The position numbers and the translations under genes were made by a program. Shown piece after piece: positions 1 through 5,504 of a stretch of DNA of 5,616 nucleotides; the stretch's first letter is position 1; each line of letters opens with the position of its first letter. The notes beneath the pieces are model-generated. The model made no database searches, was not told the DNA's origin, and saw nothing but the letters and a program-made list of their open reading frames with translations. The stretch spans positions 1 through 5,616 of the forward strand of contig CALATR010001334.1 in NCBI GenBank assembly GCA_937891875.1, written 5' to 3'. The DNA is from an uncultured Pseudomonadota bacterium. Lineage in GTDB: Bacteria; Myxococcota_A; UBA796; GCA-2862545.

Positions 1-28
1 GCTGCGAGCGGGGGAGTGGAGGCTCGGT

Positions 29-56
29 CTCCAGTCGCCAGTCGCCAGTCTCCAGT
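29..56 (+). repeat. Heptamer tandem array, left arm (four units, CYCCAGT-like)
   Basis: There are four head-to-tail 7-bp units: CTCCAGT (29-35), CGCCAGT (36-42), CGCCAGT (43-49) and CTCCAGT (50-56). They are the reverse complement, with one substitution in each middle unit, of the array at 210-237. Including flanks, 26-58 pairs with 208-240 at 31 of 33 positions. Confidence 0.9.
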
Positions 57-209
57 CCCACGGCGGCGATGCCCTGCCGGCAGCCCGGTGCGGTCGGCCC
101 AGTGGAACAACTTCGAGCGACGTCCCTGTGCAGCGATGGCGACAGCCAGTACGGACCAAGCACATGCGCGCCTGCACCACTCCCGACCGGCCCGCCGATC
201 TGCGGGAGG

Positions 210-237
210 ACTGGAGACTGGAGACTGGAGACTGGAG
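210..237 (+). repeat. Heptamer tandem array, right arm (four perfect ACTGGAG units)
   Basis: There are four identical ACTGGAG units at 210-216, 217-223, 224-230 and 231-237, followed by ACC, which pairs with GGT at 26-28. This arm is inverted relative to the array at 29-56. The single-stranded form could make a stem of about 33 bp enclosing a loop of about 149 nt. Confidence 0.92.
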
Positions 238-319
238 ACCGGCCCGCCACCGCATTCTGAGCTGCTCGTGCCGCTGTAGACACGCTAGCGGCAGAGATCG
301 GCCCGCCGACGCCGCGGGG

Positions 320-354
320 ACTCGAAACTCGAAACTCGGAACTCGGAACTCCGA
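320..354 (+). repeat. Third heptamer tandem array (five ACTCGRA-like units)
   Basis: There are five 7-bp units in exact register: ACTCGAA (320-326), ACTCGAA (327-333), ACTCGGA (334-340), ACTCGGA (341-347) and ACTCCGA (348-354). The period matches the two upstream arrays but the unit differs. The drift along the array (AA to GA, then CGG to CCG) looks like accumulated substitutions after tandem expansion. Confidence 0.9.
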
Positions 355-371
355 GCACCACTCCCCCACCG

Positions 372-402
372 CCTCTCACGCCCCGATCCCTCTCACGCCC
401 CG
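372..402 (+). repeat. 14-bp direct repeat, two copies
   Basis: The 14-mer CCTCTCACGCCCCG occurs at 372-385 and again at 389-402, separated by 3 bp. A C-run follows immediately (403-410). It lies about 30-60 bp upstream of the GAF-GGDEF start, so it could be slippage-generated or an operator-like pair. Nothing in the sequence decides between these. Confidence 0.7.
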
Positions 403-430
403 CCCCCCCCGATCCGATCCCCGCCCCATT

Positions 431-437
431 GGAGGGG
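431..437 (+). promoter_or_regulatory. Ribosome binding site fixing the GTG start of the GAF-GGDEF gene
   Basis: GGAGGGG sits 2-4 nt upstream of GTG at 440-442. The open frame extends back to about position 128, but that extension translates the repeat spacer. This purine-rich site and the onset of GAF-family similarity shortly after it argue for the start at 440. Confidence 0.65.
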
Positions 438-439
438 TT

Positions 440-1402
440 GTGATCGAGCCCAAGCCCACTGCCGACGAGCCGCACCGCCTCGGTGCCCTGCACCGCCTCG
501 ATCTGCTCGACACCGAGCCCGAGGAGCGCTTCGATCGCTTCGTGCGCATCGCCAAGCGCCTGTTTGACGTGCCCATGGCCGCGGTCAGCCTGGTCGACGA
601 GCACCGCGCCTTCCTCAAGGCGAGCACCGGCCTGGCCGGGCGTGAGGTGCCGCGCAAGGCGTCCTTCTGCTCCCACTCGATCCTCTGCCCCGAGCTGATG
701 GTCGTCGAGGACACCCACCAGGACGAGCGCTTCCACGACAGCCCGCTGGTGGTCTCCGGCCCGGAGATCGGGTTCTATGCGGGTTTCCCGCTGGCATCTT
801 CCGACGGGCACCTCATCGGCACGCTCTGCATCCTCGACCACGAGCCCCGCGAGCTGTCCGACGACGATCGCCGCATGCTCGAGGATCTCGGCCGCATGGT
901 CACCGACGAGCTGCAGGAGGGCGGTCGCGGCGGCGTCGATCCACTCACCGGCCTGCCCGACGCCCAGACCTTCCAGATGGTCGCGAAGTCGGTCATCGCC
1001 AACGCGCGGCGCTCGGCCACCCGGGTCACCCTCGCGCTCTTCGGCCTCGACCAGCTCTGCGAGATCAACGAGGCACACGGCTACGACGCCGGCGACGACA
1101 TGCTCCGCCGCTTCGCCCGGCTGCTGCACGGCACCGTGCGCGACTCCGACGTGGTCGCCCGGGTCGGCTCGGGCACCTTCGCCATGCTGCTGACCGGCTG
1201 CGATGCCGGCACCGCCGCACAGGTCATCGGCCGGGTCGGTCGCCGGATGCTGCACGCCCGCGACGAGGGCGATCTGCCTGCCGGGCTCGACTACAGCCTC
1301 GGACTCGCCACGCTGAACCTCGGCCGGGTCGATGGACTCGACGTGCTCATGGAGCAGGCCCAGCAGCAGCTGGATTGGGATCGTCAGGACCGCGCAGCCT
1401 GA
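440..1402 (+). CDS. GAF domain plus degenerate GGDEF domain protein; probable c-di-GMP or GTP sensor, not an active cyclase
   Basis: This is a 320-residue cytoplasmic signalling protein with no membrane segment or signal peptide. The GAF domain spans roughly residues 10-160. It shows family landmarks in order: FLKASTGL (58-65), SFCSHSI (75-81), DERFHDSPLV (95-104), GFYAGFPL (111-118) and GTLCILD (127-133). A GGDEF-type domain follows from DPLTGLP (167-173) to the C-terminus. Its signature is GSGTF (243-247) in place of GG(D/E)EF, and the first metal-binding Asp of the DxD strand is Gly202, so cyclase activity is very unlikely. The guanine-contacting positions, Asn210 and Asp219 by alignment to PleD, are kept. 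So is an RxxD motif (R234, D237) nine residues before the signature, the spacing of the c-di-GMP inhibitory site. GAF plus inactive GGDEF with an intact I-site recalls PelD and SgmT. I infer a nucleotide-binding receptor. The partner is unknown, because no kinase, EAL or output domain is attached. Confidence 0.9.
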   Translation: MIEPKPTADEPHRLGALHRLDLLDTEPEERFDRFVRIAKRLFDVPMAAVSLVDEHRAFLKASTGLAGREVPRKASFCSHSILCPELMVVEDTHQDERFHDSPLVVSGPEIGFYAGFPLASSDGHLIGTLCILDHEPRELSDDDRRMLEDLGRMVTDELQEGGRGGVDPLTGLPDAQTFQMVAKSVIANARRSATRVTLALFGLDQLCEINEAHGYDAGDDMLRRFARLLHGTVRDSDVVARVGSGTFAMLLTGCDAGTAAQVIGRVGRRMLHARDEGDLPAGLDYSLGLATLNLGRVDGLDVLMEQAQQQLDWDRQDRAA

Positions 1403-1434
1403 TCCGCTTGCTGGCTTCGAAGCTCGCCCGGATC
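1401..1434 (+). terminator. Possible stem-loop just after the GAF-GGDEF stop (terminator-like, no U-tract)
   Basis: GATCCG (1401-1406), overlapping the last two bases of the stop codon, is complementary to CGGATC (1429-1434). The perfect 10-bp palindrome GCTTCGAAGC lies inside at 1414-1423. The arrangement could form a closed or three-armed RNA structure at the transcript end. No T-run follows, so it is not a classic intrinsic terminator, and it may simply be a GC-rich coincidence. Confidence 0.3.
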
Positions 1435-1505
1435 GCGCCGCAACCCGGTGTGGCTGGACCGCGCTGGCGCGAGTCCGTTAACGGCCGCTTCACGGAGGCG
1501 AGACC

Positions 1506-2750
1506 GTGAGCGACGCGCGCCCAGGCACTGGATCGGACTCGGTGGACCCCGCGCGGGCTTCCTGGGCGGAGCAGGCGCGGCTGGAGCGCCGCGAGGCCTG
1601 GGGAATGGCCAACACGACGGTCTCCCGGGTGTTGCGCCCGCGCTCGGCCGAAGACGTGGTCGCCGCGTTCGCGTACGCCCGGGAGCACGGGCTCAAGGTC
1701 ATCGCCTGGGGCAACGGCCGCAGCTACGGCGACGCCGCCATGAACGATGGCGAGCTGGTCCTGGACATGGGCCTGATGGACGGCATCGAGGCCTGGGATC
1801 GGGAGACCGGCATCGTGACGGTGCAGCCCGGGGTGACCATCGCCAAGCTCTGGCGACGGATCCTGCCCGACGGCTACTGGCCCGCGGTCGTCAGCGGCAC
1901 CAGCTACACGACCTTCGGTGGGTGCGCCGCGGCCAACGTGCACGGCAAGAACAACTGGAAGCACGGGCCCATCGGCGAGCACATCACGGGCTTCACCCTC
2001 GTGACCCCCGACGGCGCCATCCGCGAGGTCACCCGGGAGTCCGACCCGAACCTGTTCCATGCCGCCATCGGCGGGTTCGGCGCCCTGGGCATCTTCACGT
2101 CGATCACGATGAAGACGAAGAAGGTCTACAGCGGTCGCCTCGACGTGCTGCCCGCCGCGACTGCGGACCTCGAGGCCATGTTCCGCTTCTTCGAGCGCTA
2201 CAACGGCGAGGAGTGGGACTACGTCGTCGGCTGGATCGACGCGTTCGCCCGAGGTTCTGCCCTGGGTCGCGGCAACGCGCACGCCGCCCGCTACCTCGGA
2301 CACGACGTGGATCCCGAGGGGCAGCGGATGATGGACGTGCAGAGCCAGGAGCTGCCCAACCACATCTTCGGCTACCCCAAGAAGTATCTCTGGGTCGGCA
2401 TGAAGTTCTGGGCCCACCGCTGGGGCATGCGCTTCATCAACTGGGCTCGGTACACCTGGTCGACGCTGGAGCGGAACCAGCATCGCCACCTCCAGCCCCA
2501 CGCCCAGTTCAACTTCCTGCTCGACTTCGTGCCGGACTGGAAGTTCATGTACAAGCCCAACGGGCTGATCCAGATCCAGCTCTTCGTGCCCAAGCAGCAC
2601 GCCCGGCGCGTGATCCGCCAGGCCCTCGAGCTGCAGCAGGCGATGAAGTACGAGTCCTGGCTCATCGTCATGAAGCGCCACCGCAAGGACCCGTTCTGGC
2701 TGTCGCACGCGGTCGACGGCTACAGCTTCGCCATGGACTTCCCGGTCTGA
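1506..2750 (+). CDS. DprE1-like FAD-linked oxidase, N-terminal and central part, ended by a premature in-frame TGA
   Basis: The GTG start has a good Shine-Dalgarno (GGAGG at 1494-1498, 7-nt spacing), giving 414 residues. The N-terminal half is an FAD-binding type 4 (VAO/PCMH fold) domain: VLRPRSAEDV (42-51), the pyrophosphate-loop motif NGRSYGD (70-76), then VQPGV (106-110), GGCAAANVHGKN (138-149) and GGFGALGI (189-196). This order matches decaprenylphosphoryl-ribose oxidase (DprE1) and related bacterial FAD oxidases, including the VHGKN histidine (His146). The C-terminal substrate domain runs to GYSFAMDFPV (405-414). There, family members continue for about another 75 residues containing an AKDS motif, but here a TGA intervenes. 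By alignment Ala409 sits where mycobacterial DprE1 has its benzothiazinone-target Cys387. The substrate is unknown, and no DprE2 or arabinan genes are nearby. Without the downstream segment the product lacks the conserved AKDS lysine and is probably inactive unless the stop is read through or is a sequence error. Confidence 0.88.
   Translation: MSDARPGTGSDSVDPARASWAEQARLERREAWGMANTTVSRVLRPRSAEDVVAAFAYAREHGLKVIAWGNGRSYGDAAMNDGELVLDMGLMDGIEAWDRETGIVTVQPGVTIAKLWRRILPDGYWPAVVSGTSYTTFGGCAAANVHGKNNWKHGPIGEHITGFTLVTPDGAIREVTRESDPNLFHAAIGGFGALGIFTSITMKTKKVYSGRLDVLPAATADLEAMFRFFERYNGEEWDYVVGWIDAFARGSALGRGNAHAARYLGHDVDPEGQRMMDVQSQELPNHIFGYPKKYLWVGMKFWAHRWGMRFINWARYTWSTLERNQHRHLQPHAQFNFLLDFVPDWKFMYKPNGLIQIQLFVPKQHARRVIRQALELQQAMKYESWLIVMKRHRKDPFWLSHAVDGYSFAMDFPV
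2748..2750 (+). other. In-frame TGA interrupting the oxidase reading frame
   Basis: The codons before (DFPV) and after (PRRREDL) continue the family alignment in the same frame. The stop occupies the single position where relatives usually have a residue such as Thr in FPVTPRNRE-like sequences. No length change is needed, so this is one replaced codon and not a frameshift. Other genes in the window use TGA as a normal stop (1400-1402 and 3372-3374). Confidence 0.85.
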
Positions 2751-2801
2751 CCGCGCCGCCGGGAGGACCTGCACCGCCTGGGCCGCAAGCTGGAGCGCCT
2801 G

Positions 2802-3374
2802 GTGCTGGACGCGGGCGGTCGGTACTACCTGGCAAAGGACTCTCTGGTCAGCGGATCCTCCTTCCGCAGCAGCCTCGGCGACGAGATCCTCGGCCACTTC
2901 ATGGGGCTGAAGCAGTCGCTGGATCCGGACGACGTGCTGCAGAGCAACCAGTGGCGCCGGCTGCGGCGGACCATGGGTGAGGTCCCCGTGATCCCGCTGG
3001 CAGACGGAGAGGTCTTCCGGGTGAAGGCCCAGGCGGATCTGGATGGCGAGAGTGTAGGTTCGAAGGATGCTCCCGCCGATCCGGCCGCCCTCGCCGAGCA
3101 CCTGCCGCCCGACCTCGTCGCCGCCGACGCCGAGCCCGCCGAGACCCTCGATGCCCCCGCAGCCAAGCCTGCCGAGGCCGAGGCCGAGGCGGCCCTCGAC
3201 GCCCCTGAGCCTCCCCAGCGTGCGGACGACCCGGTGGATCCGACGGCGGAGAGCTTCGGCCCACCCGTCGGTACCCGACCCGACCTCGACGCAGAGGAGG
3301 ACGATCCCGACGTCGAGGAGGACGACCCAGACGCTGAGGATCCACATACGTCCGAGGTCCCCCGCGAGGGCTGA
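2802..3374 (+). CDS. C-terminal fragment of the FAD-linked oxidase with an acidic Ala/Pro/Glu/Asp-rich tail
   Basis: This is the continuation of the interrupted oxidase, in the same frame as the gene at 1506. Homologous sequence resumes immediately after the stop (PRRREDLHRL from 2751). The first usual start codon is GTG 2802, with GGAG at 2792-2795, so any independent product would be 190 residues. The first 60 residues or so hold the conserved oxidase C-terminus: GGRYYLAKDS (5-14), then SLGDEILGHF (24-33), LDPDDVLQSNQWRRL (40-54). Lys12 corresponds to the active-site Lys418 of mycobacterial DprE1. From about residue 61 the protein becomes low-complexity, rich in Ala, Pro, Glu and Asp, with AEAEAEAAL and the repeated EEDDPD block near the end. 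Such a tail is not part of the family fold and is predicted to be disordered. Alone, this fragment lacks the FAD domain, so it is most likely half of a broken gene or the end of a readthrough product. Confidence 0.7.
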   Translation: MLDAGGRYYLAKDSLVSGSSFRSSLGDEILGHFMGLKQSLDPDDVLQSNQWRRLRRTMGEVPVIPLADGEVFRVKAQADLDGESVGSKDAPADPAALAEHLPPDLVAADAEPAETLDAPAAKPAEAEAEAALDAPEPPQRADDPVDPTAESFGPPVGTRPDLDAEEDDPDVEEDDPDAEDPHTSEVPREG

Positions 3375-3397
3375 TCCGGCTGCGTGACAGGTTCCTG

Positions 3398-3419
3398 GCA
3401 TGGGGTCGGTACCCCTTGC
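3398..3419 (+). promoter_or_regulatory. Hairpin between the oxidase and lipoprotein genes, overlapping the -35
   Basis: GGGGT (3402-3406) pairs with ACCCC (3411-3415) around a CGGT loop. It extends past a T:T mismatch by GCA (3398-3400) with TGC (3417-3419). There is no T-tract, only TT. It lies 24 bp after the oxidase stop and its 3' arm overlaps the putative -35, so it could end the upstream transcript or act as an operator. Confidence 0.4.
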
Positions 3420-3443
3420 TCGTGTTCTCGCATCGAGTACAAT
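3416..3443 (+). promoter_or_regulatory. Sigma-70-like promoter of the lipoprotein gene
   Basis: TTGCTC (3416-3421) and TACAAT (3438-3443) are separated by 16 bp. The -10 matches five of six consensus bases and stands out in this GC-rich sequence; the -35 matches three of six. Transcription would begin near 3450, leaving a leader of about 29 nt before the ATG at 3479. The 6-bp inverted repeat ATCGAG (3432-3437) / CTCGAT (3453-3458) brackets the -10 and predicted start site and could be a repressor-binding dyad. Confidence 0.5.
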
Positions 3444-3469
3444 CATCGTGCGCTCGATCCTCTCGCTCC

Positions 3470-3473
3470 GGAG
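3470..3473 (+). promoter_or_regulatory. Ribosome binding site fixing the ATG start of the lipoprotein
   Basis: GGAG lies 5 nt upstream of ATG 3479. The frame is open back to a TTG at 3416, but that start would put the promoter inside the gene and add about 21 residues ahead of a canonical lipoprotein signal peptide, so ATG 3479 is preferred. A GTG at 3476 directly before the ATG is possible but closer to the Shine-Dalgarno. Confidence 0.65.
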
Positions 3474-3478
3474 TCGTG

Positions 3479-5323
3479 ATGCGCCGCTTTTCGATTGTTG
3501 GCTCTGCCCTTGCACTTCTTGCCCTCACTGCTTGCCAGCGGGAGGCCGTCGAGTCTCCTGAGGGCGCCCGCGAGGACGTCTCCACGCCCCACGGCATGAC
3601 CATCGCGACCCTGGACAAGGACGGGGACGGGGTGGCCGCGGCCATCGACTGCGATGACGCCGATGCCAAGGTGGGCCGGCTCATCTACGAGACCGACCTG
3701 TCCAAGGATGAAGGCGACTTCTCCGGCACCGAACAGCTTGGCGACGACTGGAGCTGGGAGGACGGCGGCGTCTACGCCACGGACGGCGGCCAGGAGGCCC
3801 TGCTCGGCGGCAAGGAGCTGACCGGCACGCTGATCGGCGGCTTCGACGGGGACGAGCCCATCCTGATCGGCAGCAAGGACTACGTCATCTACGCGACCGT
3901 GTCCGCCCGCGGCACCGAGCCCTCCTGCGGCTACGACTGCATGGAGGTCTGTGGCGAGTACGTCCCCGACGACTGCTACACCGACTACCAGGCCATCGCG
4001 TTGGGGATCCTCGACTTCGAGATCACCGGCAACGGCAAGGCGACCCTTTCCAACTCGGGCGACTACGATGTCTGCCTCGAGGGCTTCGCCATGTGGGACC
4101 ACCCGGGCAGCCAGAGCATCTTCGTCGGGCCGGAGACCCTGCTGGGCAAGACCTTCCGGATCGAGGCCGGCAAGGCGCTGGACGTCTACTACGGCTCGTG
4201 GACCACGGACAACGGCACCTACTCGCCGTACAAGGGAGAGCCCGACTTCTGGTGCTACCAGAACGGCACGACCCTGAAGACCGGCAACACCTACCGCACG
4301 GTCGGCGCGTGGCTCCCGGACGACATGCAGGATCTGCTGTGGACCGACACGGACCTCGACGGTGACGGCGTCAAGGACAAGGTCGACTGGAAGGACAGCA
4401 ACGGCGTCCAGGCCCAGCACAACATCTGGGACTACCAGAAGTCCCACGCCGCGGTCGCGGTCGGCAAGCTCGCCCAGAGCACGGAAGACGGCACGGTCGA
4501 GGTCACGCTGACCCTGCAGAACCGCGGGGCGAAGAAGACCACGGCGACCATGACCGACACGGTGCCGTGGGGCTGGTCGCTGGTCAGCTGTGACACGTCC
4601 CCCGACGGCAAGGCCCGGGGCACCGACGGCTACGAGTACGAGTGGGAGGTCGAGCTCGACGGCTGCACGAAGGACTGCTCGATCTACGATGAGGTCGTCG
4701 TCACCTGCGAGATCGCCAGCACGCTGTCCGCGGACATGGACATCGTCGAGCTTCCCGCCGCCACGGCCGCCTACTACGACGGCTCGGACGACGAGGTGAG
4801 CGAGTCCATGATGGCCGCCGCCTTCGACTACGACTACGACGCCGACGGCAAGGTGCTCTGCGGCGAGACCGACCGCTGGCGCGCCGGCGTGCTCGCCCGG
4901 GCCGCGGTCGATGAGGACCAGGACGAGGGCTACCACGGCTACCGCTGCGCCCTGGCCCACAACGCCGAGGGCAAGTGCGCCGACCCCGGCCACTTCATCC
5001 AGATCGCCGAGTTCATGGACGCCGAGGAGGATGACATCCACTCGGAGTGCGAGGACACCTGCGTCAACCCGACGTTCGACCAGCTGGCCCGGGTGGACCA
5101 CAAGGGCACGGTCGACCTCGCCGACGGCGACACCGCGCAGCTCACCTTCTGGCTGCACGGCAAGGAGATGTACTGCGCCGCCGCCGACGCGTCGGGTACC
5201 ACCTTCGTCGAGTCCCGCGCGTCCGACCAGAGCTTCCGCGCGGGCCAGATCGGCATGTCGACCCTGAACATGTACGGCGACTACGACGCGATCAAGGTCT
5301 GCGAGACCCTCGACTACAAGTAG
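3479..5323 (+). CDS. Large secreted lipoprotein with DxDxDG metal-binding loops, a DUF11-like domain and jelly-roll-like segments
   Basis: This is a 614-residue predicted lipoprotein. Residues 1-19 form a type II signal peptide: MRR, a hydrophobic core and the lipobox LTAC with Cys19 lipidated. Gln at +2 would favour outer-membrane placement by the E. coli rule, which may not hold here. Residues 46-60 are a MopE-like metal-binding motif (D46, D48, D50, G51, then DCDD 57-60). Two more Ca-loop-like runs occur at 290-303 and 450-458. Residues 68-145 resemble the first strands of a LamG/concanavalin-like jelly roll. Residues 463-610 resemble its second half, with AGVLARA (469-475), GYRCAL (487-492), FWLHGKEMYC (557-566) and a DYDAIKVC ending (601-608). 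In between, 323-412 resembles a DUF11-type beta sandwich (TLQNRG, then MTDTVPWGWSLVSCD). Many Cys residues suggest disulphides in the periplasm or at the surface. No catalytic motif is recognised; adhesion or carbohydrate binding is possible but unproven. The gene is probably transcribed from its own promoter. Confidence 0.92.
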   Translation: MRRFSIVGSALALLALTACQREAVESPEGAREDVSTPHGMTIATLDKDGDGVAAAIDCDDADAKVGRLIYETDLSKDEGDFSGTEQLGDDWSWEDGGVYATDGGQEALLGGKELTGTLIGGFDGDEPILIGSKDYVIYATVSARGTEPSCGYDCMEVCGEYVPDDCYTDYQAIALGILDFEITGNGKATLSNSGDYDVCLEGFAMWDHPGSQSIFVGPETLLGKTFRIEAGKALDVYYGSWTTDNGTYSPYKGEPDFWCYQNGTTLKTGNTYRTVGAWLPDDMQDLLWTDTDLDGDGVKDKVDWKDSNGVQAQHNIWDYQKSHAAVAVGKLAQSTEDGTVEVTLTLQNRGAKKTTATMTDTVPWGWSLVSCDTSPDGKARGTDGYEYEWEVELDGCTKDCSIYDEVVVTCEIASTLSADMDIVELPAATAAYYDGSDDEVSESMMAAAFDYDYDADGKVLCGETDRWRAGVLARAAVDEDQDEGYHGYRCALAHNAEGKCADPGHFIQIAEFMDAEEDDIHSECEDTCVNPTFDQLARVDHKGTVDLADGDTAQLTFWLHGKEMYCAAADASGTTFVESRASDQSFRAGQIGMSTLNMYGDYDAIKVCETLDYK

Positions 5324-5422
5324 GGCGGACAGCGAGTTCGCTGGAGGGGCCGACCAGGCTGGCAGGCCAGGCGACGTGGCTCGATGTCGGGCTGACTTCG
5401 TCTGATCCAACGTCTGCTCTCA

Positions 5423-5446
5423 CCACGGAGTAGCGGAGGACCGGAG
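5423..5446 (+). repeat. Degenerate octamer array, NNNCGGAG units
   Basis: Three units end in CGGAG in exact 8-bp register: CCACGGAG (5423-5430), TAGCGGAG (5431-5438) and GACCGGAG (5439-5446). A fourth CGGAG occurs out of register at 5453-5457. It is preceded by CTCACCACG, the same sequence that opens the array at 5572, which suggests a decayed copy of the same repeat. Confidence 0.6.
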
Positions 5447-5473
5447 ATCTGACGGAGGGGCCCACCGATCTGG

Positions 5474-5504
5474 TTCCTCTAAACGCTTGGTTCATCCAAA
5501 GGAA
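5474..5504 (+). other. A/T-richer nested inverted repeat in the downstream spacer
   Basis: TTCCT (5474-5478) is complementary to AGGAA (5500-5504), and inside it TTGG (5487-5490) is complementary to CCAA (5496-5499) around a TTCAT loop. The 5' arm carries an 8-nt bulge, CTAAACGC. The low G+C content contrasts with its surroundings, so it could be an RNA structure, a promoter-proximal region or a protein site. No function is assigned. Confidence 0.35.

Larger units (their letters stand above)
1..439. other. Repeat-rich noncoding spacer upstream of the GAF-GGDEF gene
   Basis: I see no credible gene here. The open frames across it are made of translated repeats and show no family resemblance. 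It contains an inverted pair of period-7 arrays (29-56 and 210-237), a third period-7 array (320-354) and a 14-bp direct repeat (372-385 and 389-402). A 7-bp inverted repeat at 269-275 and 287-293 (TGCCGCT/AGCGGCA, 11-nt loop) could form a hairpin. The nonamer CGGCCCGCC occurs three times (188-196, 240-248, 299-307). No convincing -35/-10 pair was found for the downstream gene, so its promoter is unassigned. Confidence 0.75.

Noticed and set aside
29..237. CRISPR array
   Set aside because: The units are only 7 bp, directly abutting and without spacers, and the two arrays are inverted relative to each other. No cas gene is present.
16..279. Small + strand frame of 87 codons over the heptamer arrays
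   Set aside because: The peptide mostly reflects the period-7 DNA repeats; there is no ribosome-binding site or recognisable motif.
128..439. N-terminal extension of the GAF-GGDEF protein
   Set aside because: It translates the tandem-repeat spacer, has no family similarity, and a Shine-Dalgarno precedes the GTG at 440.
2740..2770. Frameshift as the cause of the broken oxidase
   Set aside because: Sequence before and after the stop is in the same frame and the alignment length matches relatives without a gap. A codon replacement is simpler than two compensating indels.
1448..2980. Overlapping + strand frame of 510 codons that crosses the TGA
   Set aside because: The translation is Arg/Pro/Ala-rich with no family resemblance, and it is out of frame with the FAD oxidase motifs. 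It is not evidence of a programmed frameshift around the stop.
3396..3421. Sigma-54 promoter (TGGCA followed by TTGC)
   Set aside because: GG and GC are separated by about 19 bp instead of the required 10, so the arrangement does not fit a -24/-12 promoter.
1347..3515. Antisense open frame of 722 codons on the - strand
   Set aside because: It mirrors the codon structure of the + strand oxidase. The translation is Val/Leu/Gly/His-rich with no domain, whereas the + strand has family motifs and a good ribosome-binding site. Long antisense frames are expected at high GC.
3443..5410. Antisense open frame of 655 codons on the - strand
   Set aside because: It covers the lipoprotein gene in reverse, with a low-complexity Val/Ala/Gly translation. 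The + strand has a clear signal peptide and domain motifs, so this is a GC-driven shadow.
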